Positions 1 to 7,006 of a DNA stretch of 7,311 bases are shown here, in pieces. Both the position numbers and the translations under genes were made by a program. A model generated the notes under the pieces. That model made no database searches, was not told the origin of the DNA, and worked only from the letters and a program-made list of their open reading frames with translations. This stretch comes from an uncultured Oscillospiraceae bacterium (lineage in GTDB: Bacteria > Bacillota > Clostridia > Oscillospirales > Oscillospiraceae). Where the stretch lies: assembly GCA_900756495.1 (NCBI GenBank), contig CAAEKI010000123.1, positions 1-7,311 of the forward strand, given 5' to 3'. The stretch's first letter is position 1, and every line of letters begins with the position of its first letter.

Positions 1-1149
1 CGCAGGCGCAGGCGGGGCCTGGGGGCGCTTGGAGCCCTTATCTATGTGGTGGCGGTGATCGGCGCCGCCGTCCTGCTGGCCTGCCTGGCCTGGAATTGGG
101 CTGGAGATGTGCTGGCCCTCAGCAAAGATGCCCACAGCGCCTCCATTACCCTGCCTGAGGATATCTTTACCACAGGCGAGCGGAAGGTGGAGGTAGAACA
201 GGAACAGCCGGACGGTACGATTAAGACAGTCACGGAAACAGAGACAGTCACCATCGCCGACATCGATTATGTGGCCCAGGTGCTGGAGGAAAACGGACTG
301 ATTGAGTACAAGTTTGTCTTTAAAATCTTTTCGGCACTGACCAAGGCCAAATACGACCTCACCCCCGGTACCTTTGAGCTCAACACGGATATGGATTACC
401 GCGCCCTGATCAGCAGCATGGGCCGGGGCTCGTCCAGCCGTAAGACCACCACGGTCACCCTCACCGAGGGTATGACGGTCGAGCAGATCTTCCAAAAGCT
501 GTCTGACGCCGGGGTATCTACGGTGGACAAGCTCAACGATACGGCGGCCAATTACGACTTCAAATACTCCTTCCTCAAGGGCGTAGTACCGCTGGGCGAG
601 CCCAACCGGCTGGAGGGCTATCTCTTCCCGGACACCTACGAATTCTATCTGGGAGAGGATCCGGTCAGCGTCATCAACAAGATGATTCTCCGCTTTGACC
701 AGATGTTTGACGACGACCTGCGGGCACTGGCCGCAGAAAAGGGACTGTCAGTGCAGGATGTGGTTACCATTGCCTCTATGATTGAAAAAGAGACTGACGG
801 CACAGACCAGACCCGCATTTCCTCCGTCATCTACAACCGGCTGAACAACACCAGCTACGAGACGGCAGGCTATTTGGGCATTGACGCCACCACCCTCTAT
901 GCCACAGGGGGGACGGAGGTGGATGTAAACGCCGACACGCCATACAATACCCGCACCCATAAGGGCCTGCCCCCCACGGCCATTGGCAACCCCGGAATGG
1001 TGGCGCTGCGCTCCGCCCTGTACCCCGCCGATGAGAACTACTACTACTACGTCCTGGGCGACGACGGTGTGCACCATTTCTTCCGGACCTACAATGAGCT
1101 GCAGAACTTTATTGCCAGCCAGGAGCGCTATCAGAATGAAAACGGATAA
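1..1149 (+). CDS. mltG: Endolytic transglycosylase MltG (YceG/YrrL family), 5' partial
   Basis: MltG cleaves nascent glycan strands at the outer face of the cytoplasmic membrane, leaving 1,6-anhydro ends, and is thought to set glycan length. The frame is open to base 1, so the true start lies upstream; the GTG codons near 43-46 are internal, because they fall inside the membrane segment. The 382 visible residues begin with five arginines, then a transmembrane helix at about 9-31, then an extracytoplasmic domain. Family signatures are LTEG (154-157), LEGYLFPDTYEFY (204-216), the catalytic motif ASMIEKET with the presumed catalytic Glu encoded at 784-786 (residue 262), and THKGLPPTAIGNPG (319-332) near the C-terminus. 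All hallmarks of an active enzyme are present. The stop TAA at 1147-1149 lies 14 bp inside the next gene, suggesting co-translation. In B. subtilis, yrrL likewise lies close to U32 genes. Confidence 0.95.
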   Translation, partial: RRRRRGLGALGALIYVVAVIGAAVLLACLAWNWAGDVLALSKDAHSASITLPEDIFTTGERKVEVEQEQPDGTIKTVTETETVTIADIDYVAQVLEENGLIEYKFVFKIFSALTKAKYDLTPGTFELNTDMDYRALISSMGRGSSSRKTTTVTLTEGMTVEQIFQKLSDAGVSTVDKLNDTAANYDFKYSFLKGVVPLGEPNRLEGYLFPDTYEFYLGEDPVSVINKMILRFDQMFDDDLRALAAEKGLSVQDVVTIASMIEKETDGTDQTRISSVIYNRLNNTSYETAGYLGIDATTLYATGGTEVDVNADTPYNTRTHKGLPPTAIGNPGMVALRSALYPADENYYYYVLGDDGVHHFFRTYNELQNFIASQERYQNENG

Positions 1150-2356
1150 GCGCCTGGAGCTGCTCGCACCGGCCGGGGACATGGAGCGCCTGCGCATGTC
1201 CCTGGCCTACGGGGCCGATGCCGTGTATCTGGCGGGCCCTGACTTTGGCCTGCGCTCCTTTGCCGGGAATTTTACCAGCGCGGAACTGAGGGAGGCGGTG
1301 ACTCTGGCCCATGACAGGGGGGTTGCCGTCCATGTCACCTGCAACGCCATGCCCCGTAGGGGAGAGATTGACCGCCTGCCCGAGTGGTTGGAGTATTTGG
1401 ATGCTCTGGGTGTGGACGCAGTTATTGTGGCCGATGTGGGGGTGCTCTCTCTGGCCAGACGCCATGCTCCAAACGTAAAAATCCACATCTCTACCCAGGC
1501 CAGCGTGGTCAACCACATCTCGGCCGCCGCCTGGCACGATTTGGGGGCCAGCCGGGTCATCCTGGCCCGTGAGCTGTCTCTGGAGGAGATTGCCGAGATG
1601 CGGGCAAAGTGCCCCAGAACGCTGGAGCTGGAGGCCTTTGTCCATGGAGCCATGTGTGTGTCCTACTCAGGGCGCTGCCTGCTCTCCAACTATATGACGG
1701 GGCGGGACGCCAACCGCGGCGCCTGTGCACAGCCCTGCCGCTATAAATATGCCCTGGTGGAGGAGAAGCGCCCCGGCGAGTATTTTTCCATTGGGGAGGA
1801 CGAGGCGGGAACCTACATCATGAACTCCAGGGATATGTGTATGATTGACCATATTCCTGAGCTTTTGGCCGTGGGAGTGGACTCCGTAAAAATTGAGGGG
1901 CGGGCAAAGAGCGCCTACTACGCCGCCGTTGTCACCGGCGCCTACCGCCATGCTGTGGATGCCGCTCTGGCTGGAGTGCCTCTGGAGCCGGTCTGGCGGG
2001 ATGAAGTGGAGAAGGTGAGCCACCGCTACTATTCTACCGGCTTCTATTACGGGGAGCCTGGCCAGTTTACCGCAGACGCCCGCTATATCCGGGACTGGCA
2101 GGTGATGGCGGTGGTGGAGGCCTGTGCCCCTGGTGGAGAGGCGCTGTGCTCCCTGCGGAACAAGTTTTCCGTCGGAGATGAGCTGGAGCTGGTGGGTCCA
2201 GATGTGCGGCCGGTTCCCTTTTTCGTGGGAGAGATGTCGGACGGAGAGGGCGTGCCTCTGACGGAGGCCAGAAAGCCAGAGATGAAGGTTCGGCTGACAC
2301 TCCCCTGTGCCGCACCGCCCTTGTCCTTCCTGAGAAAGCGGGTGAACGGACCGTGA
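1136..2356 (+). CDS. trhP: U32 family protein, probable prephenate-dependent tRNA U34 hydroxylase (TrhP-like)
   Basis: Members of this U32 clade (E. coli TrhP/YegQ, B. subtilis YrrN/YrrO), long annotated as peptidases or collagenases, carry out the first step of 5-hydroxyuridine formation at wobble position 34 of certain tRNAs, using prephenate and an iron-sulfur cluster. The start is ATG 1136, with AGGAG at 1121-1125 ten bases upstream; the reading frame runs further 5' but only antiparallel to mltG codon use. The product has 406 residues, near the usual 400-450. The N-terminus carries LLAPAGD and YGADAVYL in the first 35 residues. The U32 signature runs from E166 (EAFVHGAMC) through C174, C181, C197 and C201, cysteines of the type that hold the cluster. 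The C-terminal NKFSVGDELEL (from 342) is the small beta domain of the TrhP-like group. RlhA (23S rRNA hydroxylase) is a related alternative, but length and the mltG neighbour favour TrhP. The symbol is assigned by family resemblance. Confidence 0.88.
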   Translation: MKTDKRLELLAPAGDMERLRMSLAYGADAVYLAGPDFGLRSFAGNFTSAELREAVTLAHDRGVAVHVTCNAMPRRGEIDRLPEWLEYLDALGVDAVIVADVGVLSLARRHAPNVKIHISTQASVVNHISAAAWHDLGASRVILARELSLEEIAEMRAKCPRTLELEAFVHGAMCVSYSGRCLLSNYMTGRDANRGACAQPCRYKYALVEEKRPGEYFSIGEDEAGTYIMNSRDMCMIDHIPELLAVGVDSVKIEGRAKSAYYAAVVTGAYRHAVDAALAGVPLEPVWRDEVEKVSHRYYSTGFYYGEPGQFTADARYIRDWQVMAVVEACAPGGEALCSLRNKFSVGDELELVGPDVRPVPFFVGEMSDGEGVPLTEARKPEMKVRLTLPCAAPPLSFLRKRVNGP

Positions 2357-3450
2357 CGAAACGGCGCCTGGATTATGACTTCCTGCGCGTGTGCTCCATG
2401 GCGGCGGTGGTCTATCTCCATACCACGGCCGGAGCCCTCCGGACGCCGGACAATGTGCCGGTGTGGCATTTTTCTAACCTGATAACCTCCCTGTGTACGA
2501 CGGCAGTTCCCCTCTTTTTCATGCTCTCCGGGGCTCTGCTGCTGAAAGAGGAGAAGACCGCCGATTTGAGCGTACTCTTCCGAAGACGGCTGCCCAAGGT
2601 GCTGATCCCGCTGCTGGCCTGGTCGGCGGCGGTCATCGGGATCAGCCTGCTGCGGGGCGGTGATCCCTGGAGTAAGGCGGTTCATCTGTTTCAGGAGCCG
2701 GTGCTGGTGCCCTACTGGTTTTTATACGCGCTGATCCCCATGTATCTCATTGCTCCCCTGCTCAAAAAGATGGCGGACGGGCTTTCTCCCACGCACTGGA
2801 GGTATCTGGTAGGATTGTGGCTGCTGTTTACTCTGGGGCTGCGTACTCTGAGATCCTTTCTTCCGGCGGGAGCGGCCGCCGATCTGTTCCACGAGCACTA
2901 TACGCTGAACCTCAACTTTATCGGGGGATATCTGGGGTACTTCCTTTTGGGAGCGGCGCTGGAGCGCTGGGAGCGGCCGCCCTCCAGGAAGATGCTTTGG
3001 ATCGCCGCAGGAATACTCTATCTTGTGATTGCCATTGGTACGGCCTGGGATACGATGCGCACCGGGGCCTATAACGAGCGGTTCAAAAGCTATCTCAACC
3101 TTTTTGCGGCGTTGTTGGCTGCCGCCATCTTCCTGCTCGCCCGCTCCTATCTGAGCGGGCGGGAGAGCGGACGGGGTGTTGTTTTCTTTTCCGGCATCTC
3201 GTTTGGAGTATACCTGCTCCACCCCCTGGTCATTGAATTTTGGCAGGAGAACTGGGTGAAGGTGTTCCATAATGGTGTAGATACCGTGGGGGAGCAGGTA
3301 GTCTACTTCCTGGTCATTCTGCTGTGCTGTCTGGCAGGTACGGTGATTCTGGCCTCGATCCCGGTGATCGGTGCTCTCTTTACCGGACAGCCCTTCCGGA
3401 CAGCCTGCCGGGAGTGCAACCTGTTCGCTCTGTTTCGACGGCGCGGCTGA
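2353..3450 (+). CDS. Acyltransferase family 3 integral membrane protein
   Basis: Acyltransferase-3 (OafA/YrhL/WecH-like) proteins move acetyl or other acyl groups across or at the membrane onto sugars, peptidoglycan or surface polymers; the substrate here cannot be told from sequence. GTG 2353 overlaps the preceding stop as GTGA and no strong Shine-Dalgarno precedes it, so translation probably depends on coupling to the U32 gene. The 365-residue product is almost all membrane: hydrophobic segments near 12-28, 40-63, 83-100, 117-137, 150-168, 188-203, 214-232, 247-264, 276-297 and 313-342, about ten helices, as usual for the family. The N-terminal RLDYDFLR with His23 about ten residues later matches the conserved Arg/His region. 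YWFLYALIPMYLIAPLL (121-137) and GVYLLHPL (285-292) are further family hallmarks. The C-terminus is basic and cytosolic. Co-transcription with mltG hints at cell-wall or surface-glycan modification, but this is inference. Confidence 0.9.
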   Translation: MTKRRLDYDFLRVCSMAAVVYLHTTAGALRTPDNVPVWHFSNLITSLCTTAVPLFFMLSGALLLKEEKTADLSVLFRRRLPKVLIPLLAWSAAVIGISLLRGGDPWSKAVHLFQEPVLVPYWFLYALIPMYLIAPLLKKMADGLSPTHWRYLVGLWLLFTLGLRTLRSFLPAGAAADLFHEHYTLNLNFIGGYLGYFLLGAALERWERPPSRKMLWIAAGILYLVIAIGTAWDTMRTGAYNERFKSYLNLFAALLAAAIFLLARSYLSGRESGRGVVFFSGISFGVYLLHPLVIEFWQENWVKVFHNGVDTVGEQVVYFLVILLCCLAGTVILASIPVIGALFTGQPFRTACRECNLFALFRRRG

Positions 3451-3508
3451 CCTTTGGTTCAGGGAGATAGGCGGTGCAGCCGAACCGTGTGGTCTTGCAA
3501 AAGAACCA

Positions 3509-3536
3509 TTGACAACTTCCATTTATATGATACAAT
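3509..3536 (+). promoter_or_regulatory. Sigma-A type promoter of the alaS T-box unit
   Basis: A perfect -35 TTGACA (3509-3514) is followed after 16 bp by TACAAT (3531-3536), one mismatch from the -10 consensus. Transcription would start near 3543, immediately upstream of the first T-box stem, which is where a T-box leader should begin. The promoter lies in the 58-bp gap after the acyltransferase stop, so alaS has its own transcription start. Confidence 0.8.
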
Positions 3537-3722
3537 AACTAGCGTTCCAAATGCGATGACGGAGCCAAGCGCATCACGCCGGGCAAGCGAGGAGGGGACG
3601 GTGAGAGCCCTCTGCGATACGGGTGCGCACGCCACTTCAGCAGCTGTCCGCGACGAGCGGGACGCCCCATCCCCGTTACCGGATGACCGAGATGCCCGCT
3701 TAAAGCAAGAAACGGGCAGATC

Positions 3723-3757
3723 AGGGTGGTACCGTGGAGTAAGCTTGCTCCGCCCCT
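3723..3757 (+). promoter_or_regulatory. T-box antiterminator helix
   Basis: AGGG 3723-3726 pairs with CCCT 3754-3757, and GTGGAG 3734-3739 pairs with CTCCGC 3748-3753 (one G-U pair). This leaves the 7-nt bulge UGGUACC (3727-3733) that binds the uncharged tRNA acceptor end. It uses the same bases 3747-3756 as the 5' arm of the terminator, so the two structures are mutually exclusive, as in canonical T-boxes. Confidence 0.88.
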
Positions 3758-3783
3758 GACATAGGGGCGGAGCTTATTTTTAT
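3747..3783 (+). terminator. T-box conditional intrinsic terminator
   Basis: GCTCCGCCCC (3747-3756) forms a perfect 10-bp stem with GGGGCGGAGC (3764-3773) around a 7-nt loop, followed by the T-rich run TTATTTTTAT (3774-3783). This is the default structure when tRNA-Ala is charged and stops transcription 23 bases before the alaS start codon. Confidence 0.93.
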
Positions 3784-3805
3784 GGAAAAGAGGAGATTTG
3801 TGTCC

Positions 3806-6487
3806 ATGTCAGTTAAGAAATTCGGCCTGAATGAGCTGCGAGAGATGTTCCTCGCCTTCTTCGAGAGCAAAGGCCATCTGCGCCTGCCCAGCTTTTCCCT
3901 TATCCCCCAGAACGACGCCTCACTACTTTTGATCAACTCCGGTATGGCCCCTATGAAGCCCTGGTTTACCGGCGAGCAGGAGCCTCCGCGCCACCGGGTG
4001 ACCACCTGCCAGAAGTGTATCCGTACCGGCGATATCGAGAATATCGGGCACACAGCCCGCCACGGCACCTACTTTGAGATGCTGGGCAACTTTTCTTTCG
4101 GAGATTATTTCAAGCGGGAGGCCATCCACTGGGCCTGGGAATTTCTCACTTCCCCCGAATGGGTAGGCCTGGAGCCCGACCGGCTCTATCCCTCTGTTTT
4201 CGCCGGCAACGAGACCACCCCCGCCGACGACGAGGCCTTTGAGATCTGGAACAAGGAAATTGGCATCCCCGCCGATCGCATTTTCAAGTTCGGCAAGGAG
4301 GACAATTTTTGGGAGCACGGATCGGGTCCCTGCGGTCCCTGTTCTGAGATCTACTACGACCGGGGGGAGCAGTGGGGCTGCGGCAAGCCCGGCTGTACCG
4401 TGGGCTGCGACTGTGACCGCTATATTGAAGTGTGGAACGTGGTCTTTTCCCAATTCAACAACGATGGAGAGGACCACTACACCGAGCTCAAGCAGAAGAA
4501 TATCGACACCGGCATGGGTCTGGAGCGGCTGGCCTGCGTGTGCCAGGAGGTGGCCTCCCTGTTTGATGTGGATACGGTCATGAACATCACCAACAAGGTC
4601 AGCTCCATTACCCACGCTCACTACGGCGAGAGTCAGGCTAAGGATGTGTCCCTCCGGGTCATCACCGACCACATCCGTTCGGCCACCTTCATGATCTGCG
4701 ACGGCGTGCTGCCCTCCAACGAGGGCCGGGGCTATGTGCTTCGCCGCCTCCTCCGCCGGGCCGCCCGGCACGGTAAGCTCCTGGGGGTTAACGACCCCTT
4801 CCTCTACGAGGTGTGCGATACTGTTATTCACGAGAACGAGGGCCACTACCCCGAGCTGCGGGAGAGGCAGGACTATATCACCAAGGTCATCCGCACAGAG
4901 GAGGAGAACTTCGCCCGTACCATTGACGGCGGCATGAAGATATTCGACGATATGATGGCCGGTCACAAGGAGAAAGGGGAGAAGGTCTTTTCCGGCGCCG
5001 ACGCTTTCAAGCTCTACGATACCTATGGCTTCCCCATTGACCTGACCATCGAAATGGTAGAGGAGCAGGGGATGACAGTCGATCAGGCGGGCTTCCGGCA
5101 GTTTATGGAGGAGCAGAAGGTCCGCGCCCGCAAGGCCCGTGAAGCGCTGGGCGACCTGGGCTGGGCCGGCGTGGAATTTGGCAAGGATGTGCCCGAGACC
5201 TGCTTCACCGGCTACACCGAGGCCAGCACCACCGGCGCCAGGGTGGTGGCCCTGGTGGTGGAGAACGAGCAGGCTGAGGAACTGATGCCCGGCGTGGAGG
5301 GCATCGTGGTGCTGGACAAGACCCCCTTCTACGCCGAGATGGGCGGCCAGGTGGCCGACCACGGCACCATCGCCAGGAGCGGCGAAAACGGCTGCCTGTT
5401 CCAGGTCACCGACGTGCAGAAGAACAAGGGCGGCAAATATATGCACTATGGCAAGGTCACCGAGGGGATCCTTCGGCTGGGCGACACCGTGTTTGCCCAG
5501 ATCGATGTGCCCCGCCGGAAAGCTGTCATGCGGGCCCACACGGCCACCCACCTGTTGGACAAGGCGTTGCGCACGGTTCTGGGCGACCATGTCCACCAGG
5601 CTGGTTCGCTGGTGGAGCCGGATCGCCTGCGCTTCGATTTCACACACTTCTCCGCCATGACTGCCGAGGAGCTCTCCCAGGTCTCCAAGATGGTCAACGA
5701 GGCCATTCTGGAGGGCTACGACGTCCGCACCGACGTGCTCCCCATTGAGGAGGCCAAGAAGCGGGGGGCCATCGCTCTCTTCGGCGAAAAGTACGGCGAC
5801 ACCGTCCGGGTGGTGGATATGGGCGGCGGATACTCTGTAGAGTTCTGCGGCGGCACCCATCTGGACAACACTGCCAAGGCCGGCGTGTTCCACATTGTCA
5901 GCGAGTTCTCTGTGGCCTCCGGCGTACGCCGCATCGAGGCCACCACCGGCCAAATCTCTCTGGAGATTATGAACCGGAACCAGCAGATGCTCTTTGAGGT
6001 GGCCGCCGCCCTCAAGGCCAAGCCCGGCGAACTGAGGGAAAAGGCACAGCAGAATGTGGAGGAACTCAAGGAGCTGCGTCACATGGTTGATGCCTTCAAG
6101 GCCAAGGACGCCATAGGGGAGGCGGGACGCTTCCTTATGGGGGCCAAGGATGTGGGCGGCCTGAAGGTGCTTACTGCTTCTCTGGCCGACGCAGACGCGG
6201 ACCGCCTGCGCAAGATGGGCGATTTCCTGCGGGATAAGGATGCCGCTGTGGTGGCCGTTCTCTCCGCGGTGAAGGACGGGAAGATTACCTTCCTGGCCAT
6301 CTGCGGCAAAGATGCCGTGGCCAAGGGAGTCAAGGCCGGAGACATTATCAAGGCCATTGCCCCCATCTGCGGCGGTAAGGGCGGCGGCAAGCCGGACAGC
6401 GCCATGGGAGGCGGTTCCGACGTGCTCAAACTGGACGACGCGCTGGCTGCGGTAGACGACTTCGTCAGCGGCAAGCTGGGCCTGTAA
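3806..6487 (+). CDS. alaS: Alanine--tRNA ligase (AlaRS)
   Basis: This cytosolic class II synthetase charges tRNA-Ala and edits Ser/Gly mischarges. I place the start at ATG 3806, which has AGGAG at 3791-3795 ten bases upstream and gives the usual N-terminus MSVKKFGLNELREMF. The in-frame ATG at 3782 lies in the terminator T-run with no ribosome binding site and would only add eight residues. The product has 893 residues, close to the usual 875-880. The catalytic domain carries SGMAPMKPWF and GTYFEMLGNFSFGDYFK (motif 1-2 region). A Cys-rich insertion (C192, C197, C201, C203), common in clostridial AlaRS, may bind metal. The editing domain has the zinc motifs HTATH (H578, H582) and CGGTH (C681, H685). 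The C-terminal C-Ala domain ends with a GGKGGGKPD stretch (856-864) and SAMGGG. The gene is intact and is controlled by its T-box. Confidence 0.98.
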   Translation: MSVKKFGLNELREMFLAFFESKGHLRLPSFSLIPQNDASLLLINSGMAPMKPWFTGEQEPPRHRVTTCQKCIRTGDIENIGHTARHGTYFEMLGNFSFGDYFKREAIHWAWEFLTSPEWVGLEPDRLYPSVFAGNETTPADDEAFEIWNKEIGIPADRIFKFGKEDNFWEHGSGPCGPCSEIYYDRGEQWGCGKPGCTVGCDCDRYIEVWNVVFSQFNNDGEDHYTELKQKNIDTGMGLERLACVCQEVASLFDVDTVMNITNKVSSITHAHYGESQAKDVSLRVITDHIRSATFMICDGVLPSNEGRGYVLRRLLRRAARHGKLLGVNDPFLYEVCDTVIHENEGHYPELRERQDYITKVIRTEEENFARTIDGGMKIFDDMMAGHKEKGEKVFSGADAFKLYDTYGFPIDLTIEMVEEQGMTVDQAGFRQFMEEQKVRARKAREALGDLGWAGVEFGKDVPETCFTGYTEASTTGARVVALVVENEQAEELMPGVEGIVVLDKTPFYAEMGGQVADHGTIARSGENGCLFQVTDVQKNKGGKYMHYGKVTEGILRLGDTVFAQIDVPRRKAVMRAHTATHLLDKALRTVLGDHVHQAGSLVEPDRLRFDFTHFSAMTAEELSQVSKMVNEAILEGYDVRTDVLPIEEAKKRGAIALFGEKYGDTVRVVDMGGGYSVEFCGGTHLDNTAKAGVFHIVSEFSVASGVRRIEATTGQISLEIMNRNQQMLFEVAAALKAKPGELREKAQQNVEELKELRHMVDAFKAKDAIGEAGRFLMGAKDVGGLKVLTASLADADADRLRKMGDFLRDKDAAVVAVLSAVKDGKITFLAICGKDAVAKGVKAGDIIKAIAPICGGKGGGKPDSAMGGGSDVLKLDDALAAVDDFVSGKLGL

Positions 6488-6512
6488 GGGCGGCGGCAAA
6501 TTATAAAACGAT

Positions 6513-6558
6513 ACAACACCCCCTGTATAGGAAAAGAAACCTATACAGGGGGTGTTGT
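6513..6558. terminator. Perfect 19-bp inverted repeat after alaS, probable terminator
   Basis: Bases 6513-6531 are the exact reverse complement of 6540-6558, with an A-rich 8-nt loop (AAAAGAAA). It begins 25 bp after the alaS stop, where a terminator is expected. On the + strand the 3' arm ends GGTGTTGT and continues CACGTC, a poor U-tract. Read on the - strand the hairpin is followed by ATCGTTTTATAATTT, a better tail. It therefore may end alaS transcripts inefficiently or protect their 3' end while stopping any transcription entering from the right. Its role as a terminator is inferred. Confidence 0.7.
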
Positions 6559-6959
6559 CACGTCAAAACGTAAATGTGCACAACGTCAGGGCGTATCGAG
6601 GTAGAGCGCACAGATAGGCAGGAGGACGGAAATATTACGGCAGGCGCGCAGAACACGCAGGCTTTCAGCAGGGAGCAGAGCAAGGGCGGATGAAGCTGTA
6701 AAATATAAATTGAGACAAAGTATATAGATGTTGACAGATTTGGGAATAGTAAAGAGAACAAAAAAACCTGCACCGGCTCGAACCCGCCCTGATAATGATG
6801 AAGAATACAAACGCCTGCCGGGGCCTCACTGCTGCGAGAATAGACAGATTGTGCCAATTTGTGTGTTTATTTCCGCAATGGCGCGGAGGTTTCATTTAAA
6901 GTGCCTGCCATTTTATTGATAAATCCTACAATGTTCAAAGGATGCCGTTTGCCGATTTG
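6559..6959. other. Gene-free intergenic stretch
   Basis: I see no convincing gene here. Open frames on both strands (for example a + frame from ATG 6728, a - frame from TTG at 6857 down to 6558, and a short + frame 6574-6693) lack ribosome binding sites and recognisable domains. Base composition is mixed and more AT-rich than the flanking genes, as for spacer DNA. It contains a TTGACA at 6731-6736 without a matching -10, and a tRNA T-arm-like string on the - strand around 6769-6789 that cannot be extended into a tRNA. Confidence 0.6.
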
Positions 6960-6988
6960 TTGTCAAACGCTCTAATGAATCTTGTAAA
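6960..6988 (+). promoter_or_regulatory. Candidate promoter of the lipoprotein gene
   Basis: TTGTCA (6960-6965, five of six to the -35 consensus) and TGTAAA (6983-6988, four of six to the -10) are 17 bp apart. A transcript from here would start near 6995, giving a leader of about 135 nt that includes the structured region at 7007-7088. The -10 is weak, so this is tentative. Confidence 0.35.
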
Positions 6989-7006
6989 TATTTGTGATAA
7001 CCTAAT

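Larger units (their letters stand above)
3543..3783 (+). promoter_or_regulatory. T-box riboswitch, tRNA-Ala specific, controlling alaS
   Basis: This untranslated leader senses uncharged tRNA-Ala and permits read-through into alaS when alanyl-tRNA is scarce. Stem I is readable: K-turn-like GATGAC (3555-3560); helix GGAG 3561-3564 with CTTC 3635-3638; specifier loop; helix GCGCA 3569-3573 with TGCGC 3624-3628; and a distal hairpin GAGGG 3592-3596 with CCCTC 3608-3612, capped by the conserved GGTGAGAG (3600-3607). The specifier is GCC (Ala) at 3631-3633, followed by the expected purine A3634. Stem III pairs TGCCCG 3693-3698 with CGGGCA 3713-3718. The T-box sequence AGGGTGGTACCGTGG (3723-3737) contains UGGU (3727-3730), complementary to the ACCA end of tRNA-Ala, whose discriminator base is A. 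Anticodon and acceptor readouts therefore agree. Pairings were found by eye. Confidence 0.95.

Noticed and set aside
3456..3486. Hairpin GGTTC...GAACC after the acyltransferase gene as a terminator
   Set aside because: The stem is short and interrupted, and no T-run follows, so I do not call a terminator for the mltG cluster.
3454..3759. Open frame of 101 codons across the T-box leader
   Set aside because: It covers the promoter, stem I and the antiterminator, all functional RNA or DNA elements. The translated sequence shows no family and there is no ribosome binding site.
3923..6499. Very long open frame on the - strand opposite alaS (858 codons)
   Set aside because: It is antisense to a full-length, unmistakable alaS in GC-rich DNA, where long antisense frames are common. 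The product is His/Gly/Leu-rich with no recognisable domain.
6574..6693. Short + strand frame of 39 codons just past the hairpin
   Set aside because: No ribosome binding site precedes the ATG and the peptide has no recognisable features.
6731..6736. TTGACA as a -35 element
   Set aside because: No acceptable -10 hexamer lies 15-19 bp downstream; the sequence there is GAGAAC-like.
6558..6857. Possible 99-residue hydrophobic protein on the - strand after alaS
   Set aside because: It starts at TTG without a Shine-Dalgarno, overlaps other equally long frames in the same region, and shows no recognisable motif.
6728..6919. 63-codon + strand frame with a basic N-terminus
   Set aside because: No Shine-Dalgarno precedes the ATG and it overlaps - strand frames in AT-rich spacer. 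I could not link it to any family.
6946..6969. Inverted repeat CGTTTG/CAAACG with a 12-nt spacer
   Set aside because: Only six base pairs with a long loop and partly inside the candidate -35; could be an operator but the evidence is too thin.
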